NCBI RefSeq assembly: GCF_004320525.1
Contig: NZ_SIHX01000002.1
Coordinates: forward strand, 372,001-436,000
Source of the DNA: Arthrobacter sp. S39
GTDB lineage: Bacteria; Actinomycetota; Actinomycetes; Actinomycetales; Micrococcaceae
Length of the DNA stretch: 64,000 bases
Direction of reading: 5' to 3'
Below the pieces are notes generated by a model. That model did not search any database and was not told the origin of the DNA. It worked only from the letters and a program-made list of their open reading frames with translations. Numbering within the stretch: position 1 is the stretch's first letter; every line of letters begins with the position of its first letter. The position numbers were made by a program, and so were the translations under genes. Shown one piece after another: positions 8,120-16,794 of the stretch.

Positions 8120-8233
8120 CTGAGGGGTTGTTTTGCGTAGTCCCGCATCGCCGACCAAAGCATCGCGTAGGTCGCTCAGCGACCGAAGAGGTGCGCCGGG
8201 AGGTGTCTAAGGGACGGCAAAATAACCCCTCAG
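8120..8233. repeat. MITE-like element with 17-bp terminal inverted repeats
   Basis: CTGAGGGGTTGTTTTGC (8120-8136) is repeated inverted at 8217-8233 with one mismatch (rc CTGAGGGGTTATTTTGC). The pairing extends inward with GTCCC/GGGAC, and a further GTCGCTCAGCGAC hairpin sits in the middle, so the 114-nt unit would fold into one long branched stem. It lies in the 204-nt gap between nanA and nanK and codes for nothing. It may be a non-autonomous mobile repeat or an RNA-processing/attenuation structure in the operon transcript. Confidence 0.6.
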
Positions 8234-8254
8234 ACGCGCCCCAACCACGACGAT

Positions 8255-9172
8255 CTAAACGAGCCCGTTGCGTTCGAGGATGACCTTGATCGCCGTTGTT
8301 TCGTCTTCGTTGAGCGCCGGCATCGGAACACTCATGGTGTTGGATTCGATGACGCCCATGATCTGCAGGGCGGTCTTGAAGGCCCCCAGGCCGGCCGCGC
8401 CGCCGGAGACGCGGCCGTTGGGGGTGTAGACGATCTCGAAGAGGTCGGCCAGGCGGTCCTGCTCGCGGGACGCGGCAGCCCAGTCGCCGGCCTGGGCGGC
8501 GTCGAACAGGTTGCGGTAGCCACGCGGATCCACGTTGCCGAGGCCGGGCACCACGCCCTGGGCGCCGCCGAGGAGGGCGCCGTCCACCACTACCTCGTGG
8601 CCGGTAAAGATGTCGAAGTTGTCGATACCGCGGGCGGCGAGGAGCAGCTGGCGGAAGGACACGTCGTCGCCGGAGGAGTCCTTGACGCCTGCAATGACGC
8701 CGTCGCGGCCGAGCCGGACCAGCAGGTCGGTGGGGAGCTTGAAGTGGGTGCGGACCGGGACGTCGTAGGCGAAGATCGGCTTGTCGACGGCGGCGTGGAT
8801 GGCACGGAAGTGCGTTTCGGTCTCTTCCGCGTTGCCGATGGCGTAGTACATGGAGGTGACCACGATGGCGTCGGCGCCAAGGTCGATGACCTTGCGGGCT
8901 TCCTCGATGACCCGGTTGGTGGTCTGTTCGTTGGCCCCGACAATGAGCGGCACGGCACCGGCGTTGGCAGACGCGATCGTGGAGACCACCAGCTCACGCT
9001 CGGCGTTGGTCATGTAGGGAACCTCAGCGGAGGAGCCCAGGACGAACAGTCCGGACACGCCGCCGTCGAGCAGGTGTTTGGTGAGGTTCTGCAGCGACGC
9101 GGTGTCGATGCTGCCGTCAGCGTGGCGGGGGGTGACTACCGGCGGGATAACGCCCTGGAACTGGGAAGACAC
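8255..9172 (-). CDS. nanA: N-acetylneuraminate lyase (DHDPS/NAL family)
   Basis: This 305-aa TIM-barrel aldolase splits N-acetylneuraminate into ManNAc and pyruvate. The Schiff-base lysine is Lys164 in GVKDSSGD and the conserved tyrosine is Tyr136 in FAYDVP. The pyruvate-binding loop reads GSSAE (46-50) rather than the usual GSTGE, so specificity within the family rests on context: it sits between the sialic acid transporter and nanK/nanE. GTG 9172 has GGAG 7 nt upstream. Another DHDPS-family activity is possible but unlikely here. Confidence 0.88.
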   Translation of the reverse strand: MSSQFQGVIPPVVTPRHADGSIDTASLQNLTKHLLDGGVSGLFVLGSSAEVPYMTNAERELVVSTIASANAGAVPLIVGANEQTTNRVIEEARKVIDLGADAIVVTSMYYAIGNAEETETHFRAIHAAVDKPIFAYDVPVRTHFKLPTDLLVRLGRDGVIAGVKDSSGDDVSFRQLLLAARGIDNFDIFTGHEVVVDGALLGGAQGVVPGLGNVDPRGYRNLFDAAQAGDWAAASREQDRLADLFEIVYTPNGRVSGGAAGLGAFKTALQIMGVIESNTMSVPMPALNEDETTAIKVILERNGLV

Positions 9173-9228
9173 GGAAAAACTCCAATGATGGGGGTGGATG
9201 AAAAATCTGGGGTGAAAAGCAGGGGAAC

Positions 9229-10035
9229 TCAGGTGTGCAGCAGGCTGGGCGCGGCGCCGAGCAGCTTCTTGGTGTAGTCGTTGCGGGGATGGTCGAACAC
9301 CTGCGCGGCGGGGCCCTCCTCCACGATTTCGCCGAAATACATCACGCAGATGCGGTCGGACACGTAGCGGACGGTCTGGATGTCGTGCGAGATGAACACC
9401 ATGCCCAGGTTGAGCTGGGTCTTCAGGTCCGAGAGCAGGTTCAGCACCTGCGCGCGGACGGAGACGTCCAGGGCCGACGTCGGCTCGTCCGCCACGATGA
9501 TGTCCGGATCCAGCGCGAGGGCCCGGGCGATGGCCACGCGCTGGCGCTGTCCGCCGGAAACCTGCGACGGCGTGACTCCTGCTGCCGAGTGCGGCAGGCC
9601 CACGAGCGCCAGCAGTTCCTTGACCTTGGCTGCGCGGCTGGCCGCGGTGCCGATGCCGTGGACCTGGAGCGGATCCGTGAGGATGTCCTGGATGGTCATC
9701 CGCGGGTTCAGCGCGGTGGCCGGGTCCTGGAACACCACAGAGACGGCGCGTCCGAATTCCTTTCGCATGGCGGCGTTCCGCTTGATGGCGGGCTTGCCGT
9801 GGAACAGCACCTCGCCGGACGTTGGCGTTTGCAGGCCCACCAGCACCGAGGCCAGCGTTGACTTGCCGCAGCCGGACTCGCCCACGATGCCCACGGTTTC
9901 GCCGCGGCTGATGCTGAAGTCCACGCCGTTGACGGCCTTGACGATATTTGGGCGGAACAGGCTGCCCGTCCGTGCCCGGTGATGGACCTTGACGTCCTTC
10001 AGTTCAATGACCGGCTTGCCGGTGGAAACGCTCAC
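9229..10035 (-). CDS. siaI: Sialic acid ABC transporter ATP-binding protein (OppF type)
   Basis: This 268-aa ATPase has Walker A VGESGCGKST (about 51-60), signature SGGQRQRVA, Walker B IIVADEP and a switch His in FISHD. It is the second ATPase of an oligopeptide/dipeptide-type importer. Its GTG start overlaps the stop of the preceding fusion gene by 4 nt (GTGA), so it is translationally coupled. Four-gene transporters of this layout, including the permease-ATPase fusion, import sialic acid in Corynebacterium glutamicum (SiaEFGI) and Haemophilus ducreyi (SatABCD). The name is given by that similarity and by context. Confidence 0.85.
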   Translation of the reverse strand: MSVSTGKPVIELKDVKVHHRARTGSLFRPNIVKAVNGVDFSISRGETVGIVGESGCGKSTLASVLVGLQTPTSGEVLFHGKPAIKRNAAMRKEFGRAVSVVFQDPATALNPRMTIQDILTDPLQVHGIGTAASRAAKVKELLALVGLPHSAAGVTPSQVSGGQRQRVAIARALALDPDIIVADEPTSALDVSVRAQVLNLLSDLKTQLNLGMVFISHDIQTVRYVSDRICVMYFGEIVEEGPAAQVFDHPRNDYTKKLLGAAPSLLHT

Positions 10036-12161
10036 TGTGCGTCCTCCTTCAGGTGGCTGGCCCAGTAGTGGTCGGCATCGCCGCTGACGGACGTGAGGAC
10101 CAGGTGCTGGTTGGGGTCGGCGTCGGCCCGCAAGGACCGGGCCGCGAAGCGGTCGCCGGCGGCAAAGTCCTGCGGCGCGGGCACGGTGCCGGGGATCTGG
10201 TGCAGGCGGACGGCGTCGGCCTCGATGGAGAGCACGGCGCCCAGCAGGCCGCGGGTGTATTCGTGCCTGGGGTTCTGCAGCAGCTCGGACGCCTGCGCGG
10301 ATTCCACCACCTGGCCCGCGTACATCACGGTGATGCGGTGGGCCAGCGACGCCACCAGGGCGAGGTCGTGGCTGACGAAGACCATCGCGAAGCCGAGCTG
10401 CTCGCGCAGTTCGTTCAGTAGGTCCACCACCTGTTTCTGGACGGTGACGTCCAGGGCGGTTGTGGGCTCGTCGGCCACCACGATCTTCGGCGAGCGGGAC
10501 AGTGCCATGGCGATCAGGACGCGCTGGCGCTGCCCGCCGGAGAGCTCGTGCGGGTAGCTCGCCAGGGTGCGGACGGGGTCCAGCTTCACCATTTCCAGCA
10601 GCTCGGTGGGGGTCTTGCGGCCGCCGCGGCGGGTGAGCTGCAGCATCTGGTCCTTGATCTTCATGGACGGGTTCAGCGAGCTGAGCGCGTCCTGGTAGAC
10701 CATGGCGATCTGTTCGCCCCGGAGCCCCTGGTAGGCCTTGGCGCTGCTGTTGCCCGTTGCCGGGTCCAGCAGTTCCTTGCCGTCGAATGTGATGGAGCCG
10801 GAGATCTTGGCGGTCTTCGGCAGCAGGCCCATGATGGCCAGCGACGTGATGGACTTGCCGCAGCCGGACTCGCCCACCAGGCCCATGGTTTCGCCCTCTC
10901 GGACGGTGAAGGAGACGTTGTCCACAATCGCCGTGTCGCCGAAGCGGCCCGGGAAACGGATGGACAGGTTCCGGACTTCCAGGACGGTGCGGGCGGTGGC
11001 CGGCACCTGCGGGAGCCGGTCAGCGCGGCCGTGCTCGACGGCGGCGAGCAGCTTCAACTCCTGGTCCAGCAGGGCGTGCGGGTTGGCAATGGCAGTGCGC
11101 GGGTCGTGCAGGACACCGGCACCAAAACCGCCGGAACCTCCGGCACCACCGGCAAACGGGGCCGCATCACCCGAGGCGGCGCGGACGCCGTCGAGCTCGT
11201 GCTGTTCCACCACGGAACCCTGCGCCACGGACGTCCCGATCTCGGTGTCGACGGCGGTGGCGGGGACCGCGGCGGAGGAACCGTCGTCGTCCTTCACAGC
11301 CGGAGCCTTGCGCAGCTTCGGGTTGACCATGGCGTCGGTGAGGCCTTCGGCCAGGATGTTCAGCGCCAGCACGGTGAGCAGGATGGTGAGGCCGGCGAAG
11401 GTGGTGGCCCACCAGCCGCCGGACAGGACCAGGTTGCGGCCGTAGGAGATGACGTTGCCCCAGGACGGGGCGGGGTCCTGCACGCCGGCGCCCAGGAAGG
11501 AAAGCGACGCTTCGAGGATGATGGCGTCGGCCACCATCACCGTGGCGAACACCAGCACGGGCGCGGCGGTGTTGCGGACGATGTGCTTGAGCAGGATGTA
11601 GAAGCGGCCGGCGCCGATCACCCGTTCAGCCCGGACGTAGTCCTCGCCGTACTGGGAGAGCACGTTGGCGCGGACCACGCGGGCCAGCTGCGGGGTGTAG
11701 ATGACGGCGATGGCCACGATGATGGTGGGCACGGTGTTGCCGAAGGCGGCCAGGAGGACGGCTGCCAGGGCGATGCCGGGGAACGCCATCAGGATGTCCA
11801 TCAGGCGCATGATCAGCTCGTTCACGGCCTTGCTGGACGTGGCGGCGAGCGATCCCAGCAGGGCTCCGACCACCACGGCCAGGCCCACAGCGCCGAGGCC
11901 GATCAGCAGCGAAGACTGTGAGCCGTAGAGCAGGCGCGAGAAGATGTCGCGGCCCAGCCGGTCGGTGCCGAAGAAGTGCTCGGCGCCCGGCGGGGTGGCC
12001 GGAATGAAGGATTCCAGCGGATCGTGCGGGGCGATGACCGGAGCGAAGATCGCGGCAACGGCGATCACCGTGAGGAAAACGAGGGCCAGGCGGGAACTCC
12101 AGGGCAGGGCCTTGAAACGGATTCCCGGGGCGCTCAGGCGTTCAGCGAGTTTGCTGCGCAT
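10032..12161 (-). CDS. siaG: Sialic acid ABC transporter permease-ATPase fusion
   Basis: This 709-aa protein joins an OppC-type permease and an OppD-type ATPase. Residues 1-285 are the permease, with transmembrane segments and the HFFGTDRLGRDIFSRLLYG block. Residues about 290-390 are a flexible Gly/Ala-rich linker (GGAGGSGGFGAG). Residues about 392-709 are the ATPase with Walker A GESGCGKS (430-437), LSGGQRQRV and IVVADEPTTALD. The oligopeptide-type C-terminal extension follows. Such a fusion is characteristic of Sat2/SiaEFGI sialic acid importers, and the neighbouring genes are the complete Nan pathway. It is separated from the permease gene by 3 nt. Confidence 0.88.
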   Translation of the reverse strand: MRSKLAERLSAPGIRFKALPWSSRLALVFLTVIAVAAIFAPVIAPHDPLESFIPATPPGAEHFFGTDRLGRDIFSRLLYGSQSSLLIGLGAVGLAVVVGALLGSLAATSSKAVNELIMRLMDILMAFPGIALAAVLLAAFGNTVPTIIVAIAVIYTPQLARVVRANVLSQYGEDYVRAERVIGAGRFYILLKHIVRNTAAPVLVFATVMVADAIILEASLSFLGAGVQDPAPSWGNVISYGRNLVLSGGWWATTFAGLTILLTVLALNILAEGLTDAMVNPKLRKAPAVKDDDGSSAAVPATAVDTEIGTSVAQGSVVEQHELDGVRAASGDAAPFAGGAGGSGGFGAGVLHDPRTAIANPHALLDQELKLLAAVEHGRADRLPQVPATARTVLEVRNLSIRFPGRFGDTAIVDNVSFTVREGETMGLVGESGCGKSITSLAIMGLLPKTAKISGSITFDGKELLDPATGNSSAKAYQGLRGEQIAMVYQDALSSLNPSMKIKDQMLQLTRRGGRKTPTELLEMVKLDPVRTLASYPHELSGGQRQRVLIAMALSRSPKIVVADEPTTALDVTVQKQVVDLLNELREQLGFAMVFVSHDLALVASLAHRITVMYAGQVVESAQASELLQNPRHEYTRGLLGAVLSIEADAVRLHQIPGTVPAPQDFAAGDRFAARSLRADADPNQHLVLTSVSGDADHYWASHLKEDAQ

Positions 12162-12164
12162 GGG

Positions 12165-13121
12165 TCAGACCGTCCTGATTCGGGGGTTGATGAGCAGGTA
12201 CAGGAGGTCAACAGCGATGTTCACCAGGACGAAGGTGACCGAGATGATCAGGACCACGCCCTGCACCAGGTTCACGTCCAGGTTGGTGATGCCGTTGAGG
12301 ATCAGCTGGCCCATGCCGGGCAGCGCAAAGATCATTTCAATGACGACGGCGCCGCCCAGCAGGTAGCCGATCCGCAGTCCCAGCACGGTCACCGGAGTCA
12401 CCAGCGCGTTCCGGAGCACGTTCTTGGACACCACCTCGCGGTAGGGCACGCCGTTGCCGATCGCCGTGCGGACGTAGTCCCGGTCCAGTTCCTCCACCAT
12501 CGAGGTGCGGACCACCCGGATGAGCGAGGCCGAGACCGGGATGCCGAGCGCGAGGGCCGGGAGTGCCATCGAGTTGAGCCAGCCGCCGAAGCCGGATTCC
12601 GGCGTCGCGATTCCGCCGGAGGGGAACAGCGGGCTGGAGCCGAGGGCAAACCACTGGATCAGCAGGATGCCCAGCCAGAACGACGGCGTGGCCACGGCGG
12701 CGATGGAGAAGACCCGCACCACCTGGTCCTGCCACTTATCCCTGTACAGCGCGCCCAGGATGCCGAAGGCCAGCGACAGGACCACGGCGATCAGCACGCC
12801 CAGGAAGGTCAGCTGCAGGGTCAGCGGGAACGCGGTGCCGATCATGCTGGCCACGGACTTCGCCGGCGGAGTGGTGACGCCGAGGTCCAGCTGGAGCAGC
12901 TTGCCCAGGAAACGGAAGTACTGGAGGAACAGCGGATCGTTCAGGCCGTTGTCCTGCCGGTACTGTTCCTTGGCTTCCTCGCTGGCGCCGTCGCCCAGGG
13001 CGCTGCTGGCCTGGTCGCCCGGGGCGGCCTGCAGGACCAGGAAGACCAGCAGCGTGATGCCCAGGACCATCAGGGGCAGTGCTGCGAGCCTGCGGCCCAG
13101 AAGGCGCAATATCGTGACCAA
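12165..13121 (-). CDS. siaF: Sialic acid ABC transporter permease (OppB type)
   Basis: This 318-aa inner-membrane permease of the DppB/OppB family starts with the typical ILRLLGRRLAALPLMVLGIT segment and has about six transmembrane helices, with the conserved region ALALGIPVSASLIRVVR and the family ending YLLINPRIR. The start is TTG 13121 with GGAG 6 nt upstream. It should pair with the permease half of the next gene to form the channel. The function as a sialic acid transporter comes from operon context. Confidence 0.86.
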   Translation of the reverse strand: MVTILRLLGRRLAALPLMVLGITLLVFLVLQAAPGDQASSALGDGASEEAKEQYRQDNGLNDPLFLQYFRFLGKLLQLDLGVTTPPAKSVASMIGTAFPLTLQLTFLGVLIAVVLSLAFGILGALYRDKWQDQVVRVFSIAAVATPSFWLGILLIQWFALGSSPLFPSGGIATPESGFGGWLNSMALPALALGIPVSASLIRVVRTSMVEELDRDYVRTAIGNGVPYREVVSKNVLRNALVTPVTVLGLRIGYLLGGAVVIEMIFALPGMGQLILNGITNLDVNLVQGVVLIISVTFVLVNIAVDLLYLLINPRIRTV

Positions 13122-13169
13122 TGTAATCTCCGGTTGAGTGGCTGGGGGTGGTGTGGCTAGGGGTGTGCG

Positions 13170-14813
13170 TCAGGCCGTGCGGCCGACGCCAACGAAGGAA
13201 ACCCCGGTAGTGGGCAGCGGCTTGAAGCCGCTGAGCTTTTTGGAGTCCCAAGCGCTGGGGAGCTGGCGGTGGAAGACCGGGTAGAGCGGCAGTTCCTCGG
13301 ACACGAGGTCCACAATTTCACCGGTCAGCTTCTTGGCCTCGTCCTTGGCGGACTGGCCGGCCTTGGCCATCAGGTCAACCAGCTTGGCGCGCTCGGGGGT
13401 GGAGGCCCAGTAGGCGCGGCCTTTCATCCAGGTGTCGCCGGCGTAGAACCAGCTCAGGAGAAGGTCGGCGTCGTTGCCGAAGACGGACGGGTCGCCGGGG
13501 GCGGCGACCACCGTGTAGTCACCCTTGCCGACGCGGTCGGTGTACAGGGCGCCGGACTGCAGGTTCTTCAGGGTCACCTTGACGCCGGGGATCTTGTTCC
13601 AGGATTCGAGCATCAGCGGAGCCACGTCCTTGACCCAGGCGGTGTCCGTAGTGAGGAGTTCGAATTCAAGGCTGGTGACGCCGGCTTCCTTGAGCAGTTC
13701 CTCGGCCTTCTTCGCGTCGTAGCCGTAGACGTTCTTTGCCTTGACGTAGTCCGGGTGGCCTTCCTGGAAGTAGGAGCTGGCGGCCTTGGCGTTGCCGAAC
13801 AGCGCCTTCTTGATGATGGATTCCTTGTCCAGGCCGTAGTGCAGCGCCTGGCGGACCAGCTTGTTGTCGAACGGAGCCTTGGCGCAGTTGAACATCAGGA
13901 ACAGCAGGCCGAAGGACTGCACGGACTCCACCGTGGCCTTGGACTTCAGGCCGTCGATGTCCAGGTAGGGGACATCCTCGATGGCCTGGACGCGGCCGGA
14001 CTGCATGGCGGTGACGCGGGCGGCGGCGTCGGAAAGCAGCAGCCAGGTCATGCCCTTGGCCAGGGCCGGCATCGGGCCGTTGTAGGCCGGGTTGGCCTCG
14101 AACACGATCTTGTCGTCCTTGACCGCGGAGACCAGCTTGTAGGGGCCGGTGCCCACGGGCTTGGCGTCGAACGCCTTGAGCTGCTCGGAGCCCAGCGGGA
14201 AGTTGGCCAGCGCCTTGGGCACCACCTTCACCACGGAGATGCGGGCCGCGAAGCCGGGGAACGCGTACTTCAGCGTGAACTCCACGGTCTTGGCGTCCAG
14301 CGCCTTGACCTCCTGGATGAACGGGATGAACTGGGAGAAGAGCGACTTGTTGGCCGGATCCAGCACGCGGGTGAAGGAGAAGACCACGTCCTCGGCGGTG
14401 ACGGGGGTGCCGTCGTGGAAGACGGCGCCTTCGCGGAGGGTCACCTGGTGGGTGGTGGGGCTGACCACCTTGGGGTCGGCGGCGGCGAGGGCGTTGTACG
14501 GCTCGCGGGTGGCGGGGTGCAGTTCCACCAGGCCCTCGTAGACGTGCAGGTTGGCGGCCAGAGGGGTGGCGCCGGAGGAGGAGATGGGGTCGAACCCGGT
14601 GGAGAGGGCGTAGGAGATGCCCGCCTCGATGATGAGGTCCTTGTTGACCGCAGCCGTGTTGGTCGTGGCGCCGGCCGTGGTGGTGGCGGGGGGTCCGCAG
14701 GCGGCAAGGGAAGTGGTGAAAGCCGCCGCCGCGCCCAGTGCGCCGGTCAGCTTGAGGAAGCCGCGGCGGCTGGCGTCAGTAGCCAGCGGCAGGTTCTTAA
14801 GGGTTGTGTTCAT
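13170..14813 (-). CDS. siaE: Sialic acid ABC transporter substrate-binding lipoprotein
   Basis: This 547-aa SBP_bac_5 (oligopeptide/nickel class) binding protein is exported and lipid-anchored. The N-terminus has a twin-arginine-like SRRGFLKL (RR 16-17), a hydrophobic stretch, and lipobox LAAC with Cys39. Family blocks include [27 protein letters not shown] sequence (here [18 protein letters not shown]) and [14 protein letters not shown]. The start ATG 14813 has GAGG 7 nt upstream; ATG 14828 is also in frame. It is the first gene of the transporter-catabolic operon and has an operator-like palindrome just upstream. Confidence 0.86.
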   Translation of the reverse strand: MNTTLKNLPLATDASRRGFLKLTGALGAAAAFTTSLAACGPPATTTAGATTNTAAVNKDLIIEAGISYALSTGFDPISSSGATPLAANLHVYEGLVELHPATREPYNALAAADPKVVSPTTHQVTLREGAVFHDGTPVTAEDVVFSFTRVLDPANKSLFSQFIPFIQEVKALDAKTVEFTLKYAFPGFAARISVVKVVPKALANFPLGSEQLKAFDAKPVGTGPYKLVSAVKDDKIVFEANPAYNGPMPALAKGMTWLLLSDAAARVTAMQSGRVQAIEDVPYLDIDGLKSKATVESVQSFGLLFLMFNCAKAPFDNKLVRQALHYGLDKESIIKKALFGNAKAASSYFQEGHPDYVKAKNVYGYDAKKAEELLKEAGVTSLEFELLTTDTAWVKDVAPLMLESWNKIPGVKVTLKNLQSGALYTDRVGKGDYTVVAAPGDPSVFGNDADLLLSWFYAGDTWMKGRAYWASTPERAKLVDLMAKAGQSAKDEAKKLTGEIVDLVSEELPLYPVFHRQLPSAWDSKKLSGFKPLPTTGVSFVGVGRTA

Positions 14814-14840
14814 GAGATGCCTCGCCATTCCAGGGTGTTT

Positions 14841-14864
14841 ATCGGATGTAGGACGTCCGATGCT
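14841..14864. promoter_or_regulatory. GntR-type operator-like palindrome upstream of siaE
   Basis: ATCGGATGTAGGACGTCC then GAT contains a perfect ATCGGA/TCCGAT inverted repeat and a central GGACGTCC palindrome, 28 nt upstream of the siaE start. The style fits a GntR-family (NanR-like) operator. No GntR gene is present in the window, so the regulator would lie elsewhere. Confidence 0.45.
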
Positions 14865-14980
14865 CGTAGAATGACTGTAAGGGCCATCACATCCCCGCGT
14901 CAAGTGTCAAACGCCATTCCCCGCATCCCCCTCCCCACGCTCTCTCACTTCCTGCGGGTTTTGGCTGGATGCTCTCTCAG

Positions 14981-16735
14981 TTACCGCACAGTGACGTCGC
15001 CGGTGGCCATGTTGAACGTGAAGGTCCGACGGCGGAGCTCGGCAGTGCCGCCGCGCTCGGCGGCCACCTCGTAGGCGACGTCCGTGAAGCCGCGGGCGGC
15101 ATCCGCTCCGGTGACGGTGTACGTGGGTGTGAAGTAAAGGACCTCCTCGCCGGCGCCAAGATCCGCCACGGCGAAGGCCTCGGAGCCGGGCCCGGACAGT
15201 CGGACCCCGGTGAGGGGCGTCGATCCGCCGTTGCGTGCCCTGCCGGTGAAGGCGAGGATGTCCCCGGCCTTGTAGCCGGGAAGGATCGGGCCGTAGTTCA
15301 GGTCCTGCGCCTCCCGGGTGCCGATCACCTGCGCCGCCTCGGCCGAGTAGCCCTGCCCGATTTCCTTCCATGTGTGGACGCCCCAGTCACCGCCGCCGGG
15401 CGCCATCACATGAAATTCCCCCACATTCCGCCAGACCGGCGGGCGGCCGGGAGTGATGGAACGCAGTTCCATGTCGAACACCAGTCCGTCGCCGGGTTCG
15501 GGGCGGCCACCAGCACCGCCGTCGGGCTCCGGCCCGGAACGCAGGGAGCTCCCGCCGCCCTCGGACCCGGGAAGAGTGCCACCGGGGAGGCAGGACGTGA
15601 GCTGTTCCGCCGGGATCGAGGCAAACACGATTTCCCGGTACCCCTGGCGCTCGTACAGGACGCCGATGTTGCCGTCGGGAAGCCGCGCCGCCGTCGAGTA
15701 CCCCGAGCTTCCCGGGCACAGGACCAGCTTCGCGGGCCAGGTGAGCCCGTTGTCGGTGGAGAGGCTGAGCGCCGTGTTCCGCCGCAGCGACGTGTCATGG
15801 TTGTTGGTGGCCAGCAGCCAGGCGCCTGTGGTGTCGTCCGCCGCGGCGGCCAGGGCGGGAAGGCCGTCGAAGCGGGCCAGCGAGCCGTTGTCGCCCGGGT
15901 CCGGGAGGTCCTCGACCGGGCGCAGGGCACTCCAGGTGGCCCCGCCGTCGTCGGACAGTGCGGCAAGGCGGCGCGGCGTGCCGCGGCTGTGCAGCAGGAG
16001 CCGGCCGTCTTGGAGGGCCGCCACCTTGTTTTCGTTGGGCGCGTGGCCGTGTGTCCGGGCGCCGATGAGCTCGCCGAGGGTCCAGTTTTCGCCGTGGTCG
16101 TCGCTGTAGGCGGAGGCTGCCATGATCTCGCCGCCGGCCAGGACCACATATTGCTGCACCAGCCGGCCGCGGTAAGGGCCGGTGTGGACCTGAATGCCCT
16201 GTCCCGCCGCCGCAAAGATGCCGGTGATGGCCGGGCCGGGAGGGTTTCCGGCAGTGTGTTCGGGCGGGCGCGCCTTGAGCTGGGCGGTGATCCTGCGGTG
16301 CCGCCAGGTCAGGCCGTCGTCGTCCGAGAAGCTGAGGTCACAGTGCTGGACGCCGTCATCGGGCTCCAGCCCGGTCACCGCTTCGAAGAATCCAGCCCGC
16401 GTCCCTGCCGCGTGGAACATCAAGATCCGGCCGGTCTCAACGTCAACCAGGAGGCTCGGATCGCCGTAGCCGTTGAGGCCGCCACCCGTCCTCACTACAT
16501 GCTGTTCGCCCCAGGTCCGGCCGTTGTCCGTGCTGCGCCGCAGCAGGAGGTCGATCGGGTTAGGCAGGTCATCGAGGTTGGGGCGGCCGTCGTAGGCGGC
16601 CAGCAGCGTGCCCTGCCGCGAGACGGCGAGGGCGGGGATCCGGTATTGCCGGTAGCCGCCGGTGCCGCGGACCGCCAGCACGTGTTCGAGGTCGGGCATA
16701 GCAGCCGTTATTGGCCGAAGGACATAGGATGTCAT
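14981..16735 (-). CDS. nanH: Sialidase (GH33 neuraminidase)
   Basis: This 584-aa enzyme hydrolyses terminal sialic acid. It has the RIP motif in YRQYRIPAL (Arg32), the acid/base aspartate region AAYDGRPN (Asp49), five Asp boxes (STDNGRTW, SDDDGLTW, SDDHGENW, SDDGGATW, STDNGLTW), the Glu in PNENKVAAL and the nucleophile region GYSTAARLPDG. The last 160 residues form a beta-sandwich-like extension (TPLTGVRLSGPGSEAF). No signal peptide or anchor is visible, unlike classic secreted sialidases. ATG 16735 is supported by a TACCAT hexamer exactly 6 nt upstream, which suggests a leaderless mRNA. The gene lies 168 nt upstream of siaE in the same direction. Confidence 0.92.
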   Translation of the reverse strand: MTSYVLRPITAAMPDLEHVLAVRGTGGYRQYRIPALAVSRQGTLLAAYDGRPNLDDLPNPIDLLLRRSTDNGRTWGEQHVVRTGGGLNGYGDPSLLVDVETGRILMFHAAGTRAGFFEAVTGLEPDDGVQHCDLSFSDDDGLTWRHRRITAQLKARPPEHTAGNPPGPAITGIFAAAGQGIQVHTGPYRGRLVQQYVVLAGGEIMAASAYSDDHGENWTLGELIGARTHGHAPNENKVAALQDGRLLLHSRGTPRRLAALSDDGGATWSALRPVEDLPDPGDNGSLARFDGLPALAAAADDTTGAWLLATNNHDTSLRRNTALSLSTDNGLTWPAKLVLCPGSSGYSTAARLPDGNIGVLYERQGYREIVFASIPAEQLTSCLPGGTLPGSEGGGSSLRSGPEPDGGAGGRPEPGDGLVFDMELRSITPGRPPVWRNVGEFHVMAPGGGDWGVHTWKEIGQGYSAEAAQVIGTREAQDLNYGPILPGYKAGDILAFTGRARNGGSTPLTGVRLSGPGSEAFAVADLGAGEEVLYFTPTYTVTGADAARGFTDVAYEVAAERGGTAELRRRTFTFNMATGDVTVR

Positions 16736-16741
16736 ATCTCC

Positions 16742-16747
16742 ATGGTA
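16742..16747 (-). promoter_or_regulatory. -10 element, leaderless start of the sialidase
   Basis: Minus-strand TACCAT is followed by GGAGAT and then ATG, so transcription would begin at or next to the start codon. The spacing of 6 nt recurs at several genes in this window. Confidence 0.45.
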
Positions 16748-16794
16748 GGCGATGCGCCACGGGCCGTGTGGGCGGCCGGTTTCTCTGGCAGAGT

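Noticed and set aside
13269..15074. Very long plus-strand open frame across siaE
   Set aside because: It mirrors the third-position bias of siaE, is rich in His/Gly/Arg/Val repeats and has no conserved motif. The same holds for long antisense frames across the siaG, uriH/uriT and kinase genes.
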